64,000 nt of DNA from Apoderus coryli (Eukaryota > Arthropoda > Insecta > Coleoptera > Attelabidae). Below, piece after piece: positions 34,770 to 45,590 of this stretch. A program made the translations under genes and the position numbers. The first letter of the stretch is position 1. Every line of letters starts with the position of its first letter. The notes under the pieces are model-generated. The model made no database searches. It had not been told where the DNA came from and worked only from the letters and a program-made list of their open reading frames with translations. The DNA lies in the NCBI GenBank assembly GCA_911728435.2, contig OU452198.1:36609902-36673901 (forward strand), written 5' to 3'.

Positions 34770-36140
34770 CTGCTGACGCGTACTACATCACGGGTGGAAT
34801 GACAGCTTTGATAGGGAGTAGCTTACTTCTTAGGGGGGTCCTGTTTTCCAAGACAATAACGGCGGCAGCACGTTTATAGATGCTTGCTCCTTTCTGGCTG
34901 CTCTATCCAAAGTTACGTGTCGCAAGGGAAATCGAAATTGATTCATCTTTTAAATTAGACTCTGTCGAAGCCTCTTGCAATTTCTAGAAGACTTGTCTAT
35001 ATTGATCATGTTATAAAAATGAAGGTGAAACAATCATAGTTGAAGAATATTGATGAACAAATGCAAAATCACGAACTGGTTGGTCTTCTTCCTGGTCTCG
35101 GTTTTTACCGAATGCTGCAATCTTTTTTCAAGCCTGATTATTTCCTATTTGACCAACGATTCTTGTGAGGTCCGGGATATGCAATTAAGTGAATTTTAAT
35201 TGTTTTTCTCGGAAACTAAGCAAGATATGAACAAAATTTAAGATAGAAGAAAGTTGTCCTTTTAGTTGCTAAATTCAAGCAAAAAAAGCAGTGCTTTGGG
35301 TTAGCTGAACAGACATTTATGGCCATTGGCCATGATTGAACTGAAACTCGCCCAATATAAAAAAATAAAGGCCTTTATTATTATTATTATAAATCTAATT
35401 AAGTTAAGAGTAAATTTGCCCCTTAAAACTATAAAACACACTGCCAAGTTAAAACAAAATTGGGTAAAGTATATGTGAGAATCAATTTGTTTTAACTTGA
35501 GAAAAAAGCATTTGCGGACACATGTTTATATAAACTTTTTGTCTAAAAATCACTCAAAGAATCATAGTTAACTTTATTGTACATACTTAGTTATCACTTA
35601 TATAATTAGCATATCACAACAAATTAGTTCCTGAAATTCTGCACCATAATAATAATTTTTGTTGTCTGGCAATTTGTTGAAAAATTTTATACACATGTAA
35701 TGTGGGTCCTTCTCAGAGAGTGTCAGGCGATGACTGGATAGTTTACCCATATATTGTTAAAACTCCCTCTCGCTTAAATAAACCTCTACAAGAAGAATAA
35801 GATACAACCTTTTTAATAGTTCTCAATATACGTTTCTATGCTACAAATATGGTTCGAACGTCAATGTCCCTTCCCCAACAAAATTAACTCACACCTCAAA
35901 ACTGACTCAAAATTTGCAAAATACATGATTTAAGGGTTCTTTCATTCATTCACCTAGCAACAACAACTCGAAGTGCATAGCTCACCGAATTTAGGTTTCT
36001 AAATGTGCGTTGACCAATCCAAATTCTGATTCAATTAATTGCCCAGAAACTTAGTGTTCTCCTCAAGTTTTATGCAAAGGTATGCAAAAATTAAAAGGAA
36101 AAAGAGAAATTTATGAAAAAGTTAAAATTTAGTAACATAA
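34770..36140. other. anonymous DNA
   Basis: No gene is recognised. It contains an ATT microsatellite at about 35377-35390 and scattered low-complexity tracts. Confidence 0.5.
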
Positions 36141-36146
36141 GTTTCA

Positions 36147-36335
36147 CTAATCCACCGAATTTTCTTCTAACCTTTTCAATTCTTCGCCGATTATTACGTT
36201 CCTTAACTCCTGTCGAGTTATACTTCGACAAGCTTCTCTGATCCTAGCACAAAGTTCTTCTCTGAGGACTCGGGCCTTTAAGTCCCCCAAAGAAAGACAT
36301 CAAGCAGTGTACCTAATGTCTGGCGCCCAATGAAG
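36147..36335 (-). pseudogene. DDE transposase C-terminal fragment
   Basis: The reverse strand reads LHWAPDIRYTA, a stop, then CLSLGDLKARVLREELCARI and REACRSITRQELRNVI, ending EENSVD-stop at 36147-36149. This fits the end of Tc1/mariner-class transposases, where a W-P-A-x-SPDLTP-like phrase is followed by FLWGxLKxxVY and I-x-EAC-x-SIT-x-x-x-L. The catalytic Asp in the first phrase may survive as APD. Only the tail remains. Confidence 0.5.
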
Positions 36336-36930
36336 AACAAGATTGGAAGGAGAATAATTATTCATTTATTTAAGTTATCCTTTTCCGATGATTACTTGCT
36401 GGTTACCTCAAACAGATTTTTGGATAAAATTTGAACCACATTGGCTTGCTAAATAATTGCTTAACATTTCAAATGGAAATAAACAAGAAAATAGAAGAAA
36501 TCCATGAATAAATAATATTGTATGAATATTTAGGTGTTTATATGTTAATCCATTAATTCTTATATGTCCTATGTTAAGTTGGATTAACTCCGTATAGTGA
36601 AGTTACAACCTAATGCCACTATACCAACTCTAGCATGTTTTAAAACCGTTTTAATCCAGACACTTTCCGTTTCTTACCACATACTTCACACACACATATA
36701 ATACATATTATATTGTGCCTATATATGTATATTTAAGTATACACGGAACTTTTGAGAAGTTTCGCGGTTTTCGCCACCGAAATTTACGTGATGTTGGTTA
36801 TAGTTTGTCGGATGTCAGGAAGTCACGGAGCTCTCTTTACACCATATCTTTTATAGACGTAATGTGAGCTTTTAAGCTCTTAGGTTTCATAAAAACCTTT
36901 CAGATATATGACAACTATACATGGTATCTC

Positions 36931-37210
36931 GTAAGTATTGTTGATGATACCAATTTGATTGTGAGTAATTCGAATTTACAGATTTTGTGTCGGGATGCTG
37001 CTGTTTTCTTCGAAAGTGTTTTGACTTGGTTCACACGAAATATTATATCGTTATTGAATCATAACAAGACAAGCGTGGTTTTCCAGACTTTCGATTCCTT
37101 TTAATTTTTGCATACCTTTAGGAAATAGAGCGATAAAACTAGAGGAGAACACTAAGTTTCTGGGCATTTATTTGAATCGGAATTTGGATTGGTCAACGCA
37201 GATTTAGAAA
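36931..37210 (+). pseudogene. non-LTR reverse transcriptase fragment (YADD region)
   Basis: The frame starts VSIVDDTNLIVSN, a variant of the catalytic YADDTNLIV block, and continues CRDAAVFFESVLTWFTRN, then LLNHNKTSVVFQ. After a frameshift it reads AIKLEENTKFLGIYLNRNLD, which matches the FLGI block that follows the palm domain in Jockey/CR1-type elements. Upstream fingers and the downstream C-terminus are missing or unrecognisable. The partly altered catalytic motif (VDD in place of YADD) and frame breaks show it is dead. Confidence 0.65.
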
Positions 37211-37973
37211 ACGGGCTTAATTCCCGATTAGTTAAAAAATAGGAACTGCAAAATAATACAACTGATTATCATTTGTTCCCTAAATAGTCTAATGCCACAT
37301 ATTTCTTCTATTTTTAGTTGACTCAAGCCCCAGAAAAATCGTAAAGATCTTAAAGTCAGCTCATCTGACGCAGAAAAAAAAATCTTGTCCAGTGTTATTA
37401 AAAACATAATTCGACCAAATAGGCGCTTACCGCCTTTTACTTTTAAAGCATCGGTAGGTAAGCAACATATGACAATAATTAGCATTCTATCGATGCTGAT
37501 AGCTATCTGATCTAATATAATTTTGCTAACTTAAAAAAAATTATTTTCAATGCATTTAAAAGAATTTTGTATGAAAAAAATGTCCCTAATAGTCTAAGAT
37601 CCGAACCTAAATCGACCTTCACCGAGCTGATAATAGAACGAAACATATTTTATCATGAATTTAGTATATTAGAAAACATATTAAAAATGGGTTCGCTATA
37701 AAAATCCTGGACAGACTATTTTTAATTAATTTTCAAAAAATGATTTTTAATTAAATGTTGCAACATCAGGATAATAAACTACTGGGTTGCCAGGTATACA
37801 CAGGTATATCGATGCCAGTTACTTTCACTGGTTGGATAATTAAAAATTTTTTATTCTTGAAAGTTTTCTTGAACCTTATTATTTAATTTTTTTACTAGTC
37901 GATTTTCTTGGTAATGAGGTTCAGATGAAACTAGTTTTTTGAAATAATATTTATTTCATGTCATATCTTTTTG

Positions 37974-38009
37974 TACAACGTTTCGACAACATTACGTTGT
38001 CTTCTTCAG
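37974..38009 (-). ncRNA. hammerhead-like motif, left arm
   Basis: The reverse-strand copy of the 38695 motif: CTGAAGA at 38003-38009 and GAAACGTTGTA at 37974-37984, with the same perfect six-pair stem between them. Confidence 0.45.
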
Positions 38010-38694
38010 GCAACAGAAACTTCTTTTTTTTAATAATTTCTAAAAAATATTAAATATTTCACTAGCATAAAACAAAAACATGTATTCAACAAAACTTTTT
38101 AAAAACACAGGTAACCAACAAAACAATTCACGAGCCTTACAATTAAATTCATAATACTTTAAAACAGAATAAAAATAATTTTTGTACAACATTTGACAGA
38201 GGTGACACCCAATTTTTGAGTAATATTTATAGTAATATAATATAACGAATCCCACGTATTCATTATGAATCTTTTTAACATCCCTTGTATGAGTTGGAAT
38301 CGCAATCGGAACTTTCCTATCGGTGTGTGATTGTATACTTTTTATTTTACTTCATATATATTTTTTTAATTGTAGCGATAGACATTTTTAACATTATTTT
38401 AAACAATGCCAAATATTAAACAGAAATGATCTGAATTTTCTGGTACTTATTAATGTTGTTATATATTATATGTATACCTAAATGTCTTGGTCAAAATGAA
38501 AAGATGTTGTAAGGTATGTTTTATTAAATTATTTTTATTCTGTTTTAAAGTATTATGAATTTAATTGTAAGGCTCGTGAATTGTTTTGTTGGTTACCTGT
38601 GTTTTTAAAAAGTTTTGTTGAATACATGTTTTTGTTTTATGTTAGTGAAATAATTAATATTTTTTAGAAATTATAAAAAAAAAGTTTCTGTTGC

Positions 38695-38730
38695 CTGAAG
38701 AAGACAACGTAATGTTGTCGAAACGTTGTA
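38695..38730 (+). ncRNA. hammerhead-like motif, right arm
   Basis: CTGAAGA (38695-38701), an extra A, GACAAC (38703-38708) perfectly complementary to GTTGTC (38714-38719), GAAAC (38720-38724) and GTTGTA (38725-38730). TTG upstream and CAA downstream can pair as a short stem I with one bulged base. Confidence 0.5.
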
Positions 38731-38821
38731 CAAAAAGTTATGACAGGAAATAAATATTATTTCAAAAAACTAGTTTCATCTGAACCTCATTCCGAAGAAG
38801 ATCGACTAGTAAAAAAAAAAA

Positions 38822-39570
38822 CAAAATTTATATCATCATAAGCGCTGTTTAATTGCGAACACGTTGATATAGGATTGTCTGCGAGAATTCCGGTCCTATT
38901 AGGGGTTTGCGAATTTTAAAGATTTTAATTTCAACGCGCGTGGAAATGTGTGACAGAGAGATCCGAGGTAAGTATACTGTGTAATAATAAAGTACCCATC
39001 ATCGCAGTCGTAAATAAAGTAAATTCTTCATTGTATTTGTTTCCTAGAACGGTTACTTTTTTGTAACACGTGGTGTGGTAACCAACAAAATCGAGTACTG
39101 CTTTGGTTAGTTCAACTTCATGATATTTAAAGTTTTTTTTTACGAAAAGCTAGCTTTAACGAACAATTTTTAAAAGTTTCATCAGTAAAATCACTTAAAG
39201 AATTGTCCGAGCCACACAAAAAACACTTTTCAGCCATTTTTTAGCACAACGATACAGAATAACACGTGTTTTCGATGAAATATAATATTATAAGTCATTA
39301 GCTACTCCAAAATAACACGCACTGTTTACTCTATGAAGGGTAGTGGAGGTACCTCTACCCTCCATAGTTTACACACCGAGCATGCGCACTTTCTACTATT
39401 CAGGGTCCCATCACAAGCGACTGCGATGTTGGGTCCTTCATTATTACACTGTATACTTTCCTTGGATCTCTCTGTCACACATTTCCACGCGCGTTGACAT
39501 TAAAATCTTTAAAATTCGCAAACCCCTAATAGTTCGCAATTAAACAGCGCTTATGATGATATAAAATTTT
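38822..39570. mobile_element. inverted-repeat element, third nested palindrome
   Basis: The ends read ATATCATCATAAGCGC and its complement; arms run about 38822-39009 and 39418-39570. The left arm has about 36 bp not found in the right. The centre has a hairpin near 39331-39367 built from CTATG-AAGGGTAG and its complement around AGGTACCT. No protein is recognised. Confidence 0.7.
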
Positions 39571-39739
39571 TTTTAATTATCCAACCAGTGAAAGTAACTG
39601 GCATCGATATACCTGTGTATACCTGACAACCCAGTAGTTCGCCCAGGTAAATAGTAGACTACCCAACGGCTGCACATTCTATACGTTTCATACTTTCAGT
39701 CAGAACAAATTTTTTTTATTATCCTGATGTTGCAACATT

Positions 39740-39911
39740 GCACGGAAGATCGCCAACAAGGTATACCGACCTGATCACCCAACTCACTGGCAGGACCTTG
39801 CCATAATCAATAAAGATGGCTGAGAATCGAAATGAATGGAGGCTGACAGTACAGGAGATTTCACGAAATTACGATGCTTCTAAACAAGCTACCGACTAGG
39901 AAGAAGAAGAA
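39740..39911 (+). mobile_element. 5'-truncated RTE-like insertion with 11 bp target duplication
   Basis: The frame reads HGRSPTRYTDLITQLTGR and then IKMAENRNEWRLTVQEI, the GRPPTRWTDD...AQDR-x-W end of RTE-like retrotransposon proteins, and finishes in a GAA-repeat tail. GTTGCAACATT flanks it at 39729-39739 and 39912-39922. The left outer arm has the same site without the insert (37754-37764), which confirms the boundaries. Confidence 0.8.
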
Positions 39912-40088
39912 GTTGCAACATTTAATTAAAAATCATTTTTTAAAAAATAATTAAAAATAGTCTATCCAGGATTTTTTTAGCGAACCCATTTTTAATATGT
40001 TTTCTAATATACTAAATTCATGATAACATATGTTTCGTTCTATTATCAGCTCGGTGAAGGTCGATTTAGGTTCGGATCTTCTACTATA

Positions 40089-41010
40089 AGAATTGGTACC
40101 CGGAGTTTTCCAACATTATTGAAGCGGTCATTGTATATATTTCTTTTTAACATGACAAAATAGTCTAAAATAACCATGAGTCCTCACCCATCATGCAGAA
40201 TTTGTCGAAGGCTCTTGCAACCTCGCGAAATAGCGCCCTGTGACTGGTTTTCTTTTATTCAGGAACGTTTACTGCAAACAACCCTACATAATATATAAAT
40301 TAGAGCAATATATTACGTCAAAATATTCTCGAAAATATATTATTTGCACACACTATGTATTCGCAAAAATATGAACTATACGAGAATTGTATTAATATGC
40401 AGGAAAATATGTTTGCATTTACCGCAAAAACTCTATGCAAAAACCGGTCCAGAAAACAAAAGGCCATACAATAATAAACAACGGCAGAGCTATATTTTAA
40501 ATTTTCCAACGTATATTATAAAAGACCGAAATAAATGAAAACAAATAGAGCAACATTTAATATTTGCAGTTATTAATGATGCCATATTTACCATTATTTA
40601 TATTTCCAAAGTAGAACTCAACTTCTCTCTTTCTCAGAGAGAGCACTGTGTTTTAATATATATACCTACATTTTGAGAGAAATGTTGTGTTTTAACATTA
40701 TTCTTGTCTTGTTTGTACGTTTTAGATTTCAACTATACCTTTGTATACTTTTACATAAGATAAGAGGCCTACTAAAATTATTGAAGGTTTCAACAAGAAT
40801 TTTTGTGGATTTTAAAAAAGAGTATATAGTTTGAAGTTAATGAGTTTAAGGCAGTGGTGGCTCATGAAGAAAATTGCGCCGTAGGAGAAATTTTTTTAAA
40901 TTTTCAAGGTCAAGCGCCTTACATGAAAAGTAGAAAATTATCAAGGTAAAAAAGAACACGTTAAAATACGGGTTTCTTTTTTTTTAAATTCAAATTCACT
41001 TTATTTCTCA
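40089..41010. other. anonymous AT-rich DNA with a hAT-like end
   Basis: No gene is recognised. CAGTGGTGGCTCATGAAG at 40852-40869 resembles a hAT terminus like the one at 27909. Open frames around 40318-40538 overlap on both strands and show no family. Confidence 0.4.
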
Positions 41011-41014
41011 CATG

Positions 41015-41271
41015 TGTAAAGTACCTATGCATTTATTAGATATGCATTTTATGCTTATTGTATTGACTGTGAATCACATCCCCCGGCTTATCGCTGATTC
41101 AGTAAAAACGTTTGTGATATATGTGGGCATGATTAGCGACTTAAGAAAACAGAATACATCTAGCTCTTGTACGATACGTTTGATATTTATTTGTTACGAT
41201 TGCTTGATATTAAAAATTATTAAATACTTATAAGTTGTTCAGTTTTCATTTTGAAAATTAGGTAGTTTACA
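41015..41271 (+). repeat. 5' LTR of Gypsy element
   Basis: Starts TGTAAAGTACC and ends GTAGTTTACA. It differs from the 3' LTR by about three substitutions and a 4 bp indel near the start. Confidence 0.9.
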
Positions 41272-41410
41272 GTTCAGGTGTGGGGTGTATTAAGTTGAAC
41301 AGTTATGTGTTCAAGTATACAGTGTGTCCGCGAAAATATAATACGACAGTGTAATAATACTACATTGCTTTATTTATTACGAAAAACTAAGCATAAATAT
41401 ACAAGTAGCA

Positions 41411-42304
41411 TCGAATATTAACTATAGACAAGAAGGGTCAGTAGACGCTTTGAGTAGAAGTCTTGTTGATGACGAACAACAGTCTCAAATTGAAGTGAAG
41501 AAAAACGCTTACCTCATAGTGGCGGTAGATGGTTTTACCAAGTTTACATTTTTAAGGGCTGTGGCAAACGCGTAAACTGATACTGTAATCTTTCCTTAAA
41601 CGCAACATAATGGAAACATTTGTTTGCGTTATGAGGAGATTAGTCTGTGATCGCGGTACAGCCTTTACAAGCAAAAAGTTTACGAGTTTTTGCCAAGAAC
41701 TTGGGATTAAACGCGTTATATGTGCTACGGCAACCCCAAGGGCTAACGGCCAAGTGGAGCGAATGAATCGGTCGATTCTTTCGGCTTTAACGGCTTCGAC
41801 TGACGATGAAAGACGTTGGGACGAGCAAGTAAGGTAAAGTGGGGAATTAATTCTACGATTAATTCGACCACTGGCAAGAGCCCCTATGAATTGTTCTTCA
41901 GATATGGACCACGAGGTGTTAAGGATGCCTTTGTGATGGCCTAAGTCTGTTAAAACGAACATAACAATTTAGAGGCGTTACGGCAAGAGATCTCTAGCTT
42001 AATTACGACTAAGCAAAGGTACCAAAAAGAAAGTTACGATAAAAAGCATGCTTTAACGCAAACGTTTAACGTAGGACAACACGTTCTTGTCCAAAAAGTC
42101 AAGGGCTCTAACGATGGCCAGAGTAGAAAACTCAGGCCACGGTTTAAAGGACCGTTTCTGTTACGAAAGTCCTTGACAACGACCGTTACGTGTCCAGCGA
42201 ATTACCGAGATTTAAGAGGTCCGGAAAGTTTTATACAGGGATATGTCCCTCCGAACGCTACACGCGTTAACGCAAGCGAGAGCAGCAGCTCTGATAGCGA
42301 CTAA
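41411..42304 (+). pseudogene. Gypsy RNase H end fused to integrase
   Basis: The frame begins NYRQEGSVDALSRSL, the VADALSR phrase that closes RNase H in Gypsy pol. It passes directly to KKNAYLIVAVDGFTKFTFL, the integrase core with its first catalytic Asp. After stop codons, 41610-41837 gives LVCDRGTAFTSKKF (second Asp) and ATPRANGQVERMNRSILSAL (catalytic Glu). A C-terminal part reads QRYQKESYDKKH, FNVGQHVLVQKVKG and LRPRFKGPFLL, the GPF/Y motif, and ends SESSSSDSD-stop. The zinc-binding N-terminus of integrase is deleted. At least two stops and two frameshifts prevent function. Confidence 0.85.
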
Positions 42305-42398
42305 CGTCATTTGTAGCCAATATTTTGTACTTATTCTTTTGTGTGTTATGTTGCAGGCTCAACTTCACGTGGACGTGAAGCATCGTCGGTTGGCCGAC

Positions 42399-42651
42399 TG
42401 TAAAGTATGCATTTATTAGATATGCATTTGATGCTTATTGTATTGACTGTGAATCACATCCCCCGGCTTATCGCTGATTCAGTAAAAACGTTTGTGATAT
42501 ATGTGGGCATGATTAGCGGCTTAAGAAAACAGAATACATCTAGCTCTTGTACGATACGTTTGATATTTATTTGTTACGATTGCTTGATATTAAAAATTAT
42601 TAAATACTTATAAGTTGTTCAGTTTTCATTTTTAAAATTAGGTAGTTTACA
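42399..42651 (+). repeat. 3' LTR of Gypsy element
   Basis: Starts TGTAAAGTATGC and ends GTAGTTTACA. It is followed by the CATG target duplication. Confidence 0.9.
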
Positions 42652-42791
42652 CATGACAAATATACAATATTTGTATAAGAACTTGTCACAAATTATATTA
42701 TTATATATACCTACATACAAAATAGCCGTCAGAGTAACATTTGTCAAACGAAAACTAAAACATACATACACATAAATTACATACCTACAAC

Positions 42792-44137
42792 TTATATAAA
42801 ATATTCTTGCACAGAATAAATACATTTCTCTATCAGAAGGTTCCTTACTTTATTCTTAAAAACTTTTAACGAATTAATATTTTTAATATCCGCGTCCAGC
42901 ATATTATAAGCCTTAATGCTAACAACATTAGGTGATTTACATACAACCATATATTATCTATTATAAGGTACATACATCTCATTTTTATTTCTGGTATTAA
43001 AATTATGTATATCACGGACACATCTAAAATTTTCCTTCTTCCCAGATACTGTAGAAGGTACACCTTCCCAGCATCTTAAAATACGCTTCTGTGCAATAAA
43101 AACATCCTGTGACAGGGTGGCCCACCCCAAAAAACAAACTCCATACCGCAATATACTTTCCACTTGGGCAAAATACAATGATCTCATCTGAGATATTGTT
43201 AAAACAGTTTTTAAATTTTTAAACATATATCATAGCGTCCCTAACTTCGATATTAAAAAATTGCAATGATTACTCCATTTCAAGAAAGGGTCAATGTACA
43301 TCGCTAGATATTTAACACAATCGGCATCATCAGATATTGTATCATTAACTATTTTAATTTGTAGCGCATTGCATATTTTTTGGACATTTCGAAATCTCAA
43401 ACAAAACGTCTTATCCGTATTTAAATAAAAATACCATTCACATACAGAACTCATGACAGTGTCGCACTTTGACTGCAGATTCAAAGAGTCCTTTTCAGAA
43501 ATAATTATAGAAGTATCATCCGCGTATAGAACAAAATCTGCTTCTGATGTAGCGGTCTCCAGTTCATTCATATACAAAATAAACAAGACCGGACCCAAAA
43601 CGGATCCTTGGGGTACGCCAACATTACTTGTCAGTAAATCTGATTCAAATGATTTCCTGATTCCATTTTTCGAATGCATTACAGACACATACTGAACACG
43701 ACCTTCAAGAAATGACCTTATCCAATCAGATGTACATCAGTAATACATAATTTTTGTAATCTCTCATATAGAATATGATGATCTATGCAGTCGAGCGCTT
43801 TACTCAGATCACAAAAGACAGCCGTGGGGCATTCAACTGCCTCTATAAGTCGAACAATCCTATCATACAAGGAATGCAGTGCAGTAATAGTGGATCTGCC
43901 TTCGCAAAAACCATGCTGTATTTTAGATACCAACGAGTTATCCTTCAAGAATCTCAACAGTCTATCAAGAAAACAGTATTCGATTATTTTCGAAAATCTA
44001 GAAGTCAAAGATACCGGCCTATAATTATGAATATCAGTCGAATCATTCTTCTTTAACAAAGGAACAACTTTTGCTGTTTTCAACAGTTCTGGAAATTTGC
44101 CAGTACAAAAGGAGATATTGACTATATTGTCAAAGGG
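42792..44137 (-). pseudogene. Jockey-type retrotransposon reverse transcriptase, 5' truncated
   Basis: The reverse strand reads NISFCTGKFPELLKTAKVVP, NYRPVSLTSRFSKIIEYCFL, QHGFCEGRSTITAL and AVFCDLSKALDCIDH. After a one-base frameshift near 43725 it continues GVPQGSVLGPVLFILYMNEL, then FVLYADDTSIIIS (catalytic YADD), and after an in-frame TGA FKNLKTVLTISQMRSLYFAQ, ILRYGVCFLGWAT and FNTRNKNEMYVPYNR. Another stop precedes SIKAYNMLDADIKN and the terminal VQEYFI-stop at 42792-42794. All reverse transcriptase blocks are present. The 5' end stops near 44140 as in typical truncated non-LTR copies; the Gypsy element abuts its 3' side. Confidence 0.88.
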
Positions 44138-44140
44138 GAG

Positions 44141-45241
44141 ACTATGGTATGAATAACCCTTTCATCATCTGGCCCTGATGATGCCTTTGTATGGAAAATC
44201 TTTATTTTATTTGATTTCTTTTATTTTTATATTTTTTTTTTGTTTTTTTATTAGTCTTTTTTTTTGTTCAAAAATGTTTCGCCTTAAGCTATGCGTTTTA
44301 CATTTTCTTATACTTATATAATAACTAGAATAGAAAAATTAAAGATTTTTATAAATCAATTCAATTCGTCGATTTTTGCTACCCCCGCAAAATGATTTAT
44401 TACTTAGTGAATGGCGTGTACTCTAAGTTTTCCACTACATAGTAGGCTATTCATTTGATCTACCTATCCTACTGATGAGATATTGAAAGCGTGAAAAACA
44501 ACACATTGTTGTAGGTATGTACGTTTTCTCTCTGTGAAATGTTTTAAGTGAAAATGATAAATTTCTGTCCATATTTTGAATGTGGATTTCGTTCATTTTA
44601 CAATGGAGTCTATTTATTTGATAAATGGCGTTGTTTTCTGTTTTTGTTGTACACCTCTTCTATAAGAAGTATTTTCTGGAATACATTACGAATTATATGA
44701 ATAATGCTATATATATACTACATAGCGTTTCGTGTACTGATGATGTAGTTCTTTTTGTTTTAATGAATATATAGGTACAGGATTTTCACGAAATAGTGAA
44801 CATACCTGGGCATTTTGGACAAGAAATAAGTGATGAATAAAAGTTACTTTATCGAATTTTTTTCCATATTTTTCATTAGGTTTTTGGGGTCGGTTTACAT
44901 AATTTATTTCTAAATTCCACGCTAAGCTAATCTAATAAAATATCTAATAATAATAATCCTCATACTACCACAATAATACTGCTAGCTCCCACTAGATCCT
45001 GAAACAGAGAAGTTCATACGTTATTTTATTTCTCCTGTCGTAAAAATGAATCGTAGTTCGTTGAAATATATCCTAGAAATACGCCAGGATGCTAAATCTA
45101 ACACCACAAAAAAATATGCAAATTTTGGGAAGATGGTAAGGTTGTTTGGGTTCGTACTGCATTTGAGCCTCTCAAATTTTTGTGTGCGCCGCCTCTGTTT
45201 TCTATTAAATAATAATTTAGAGTATCTGTTTAATTTAGAAA
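44141..45241. other. anonymous AT-rich DNA
   Basis: Nothing is recognised. A CTGATGATG...GGAAA segment at 44173 is too poor a match to count as a hammerhead-like motif. The open frame 45046-45267 runs into a repeat and has no family features. Confidence 0.45.
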
Positions 45242-45590
45242 CTGCTTTGGGCGCTAGACGGCTTTAAAAGTGAAAATTTTTTTTACTGTTTTTCAAATAA
45301 ATCGAAAAATATTTGATAGATTTTATTCATTTTTTAGATTTTTGCACCAATAAACTACAGTTTTTTATTGAAGAAACTTCAATTTCTAGAATTACAGGGT
45401 GTTTAAAAGCTTAGTCACAATAACTTATCTCCCCATATTTTTTGTAACCCTCGTATAATCAGTACCAGTTTTTTTTCTGTGAATAGTTCATTTTATATAG
45501 AAACTATTTACTGTCTTACAAAATTTTAGTTTGTCTAATAGTTTAGAAATAACAAAATATTTTCTAAATCCGTACATGCCTGAATTAATC
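45242..45590 (+). repeat. dispersed repeat, copy A
   Basis: Contains GCGCTAGACGGCTTTAAAAG, TTTCTAGAATTACAGGGTG and TTTTGTAACCCTCGTATAAT. An inverted diverged copy lies at 48111-48408. A miniature element is likely. Confidence 0.75.

Larger units (their letters stand above)
37885..38819. mobile_element. palindromic element with a hammerhead-like motif on each arm
   Basis: Arms about 37888-38182 and 38526-38819 are close inverted copies, with ACTAGTCGAT near the outer edges, separated by about 343 bp. Each arm carries CTGAAGA...GAAACGTTGTA roughly 90 bp from its outer edge, pointing outward. Open frames on the arms are just low-complexity AT sequence. Arm length, motif position and orientation match the element at 32229-32950, although the sequences differ. 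Confidence 0.8.
37590..40088. repeat. large inverted repeat with nested elements
   Basis: The outer left arm, 37590-37858, matches inverted sequence within 39568-40088. The right arm is longer because it holds two insertions: about 75 bp after AACCCAGTAGTT, and a 172 bp RTE fragment at 39740-39911. Between the arms lie two further inverted-repeat elements (37885-38819 and 38822-39570). The structure could come from inverted duplication around insertions or from one large palindromic element with later insertions. Confidence 0.8.
41015..42651 (+). mobile_element. compact Gypsy LTR element, recent and internally deleted
   Basis: Two LTRs of 257 and 253 bp bound 1127 bp of internal sequence. 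The LTRs begin TGTAAA and end TTTACA and are flanked by CATG (41011-41014 and 42652-42655; ACATG if the terminal A is shared). The inside encodes only the end of RNase H and integrase. Gag, protease and reverse transcriptase are missing, so any mobility would depend on another copy. The few LTR differences suggest a recent insertion. Confidence 0.88.

Noticed and set aside
41552..41962. 136-codon reverse-strand open frame
   Set aside because: It is the shadow of the Gypsy integrase coding sequence on the forward strand.
43453..44056. Forward-strand open frames of 79-93 codons
   Set aside because: They are antisense to the Jockey-type reverse transcriptase.
44173..44196. CTGATGATG followed by GG-AAA, looking like another hammerhead-like motif
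   Set aside because: The stem is only two or three pairs and GAAAC is absent; not distinguishable from chance.
44737..44757. ACTGATGATGTAG near a GTTTCG
   Set aside because: No hairpin or GAAAC follows on the same strand.
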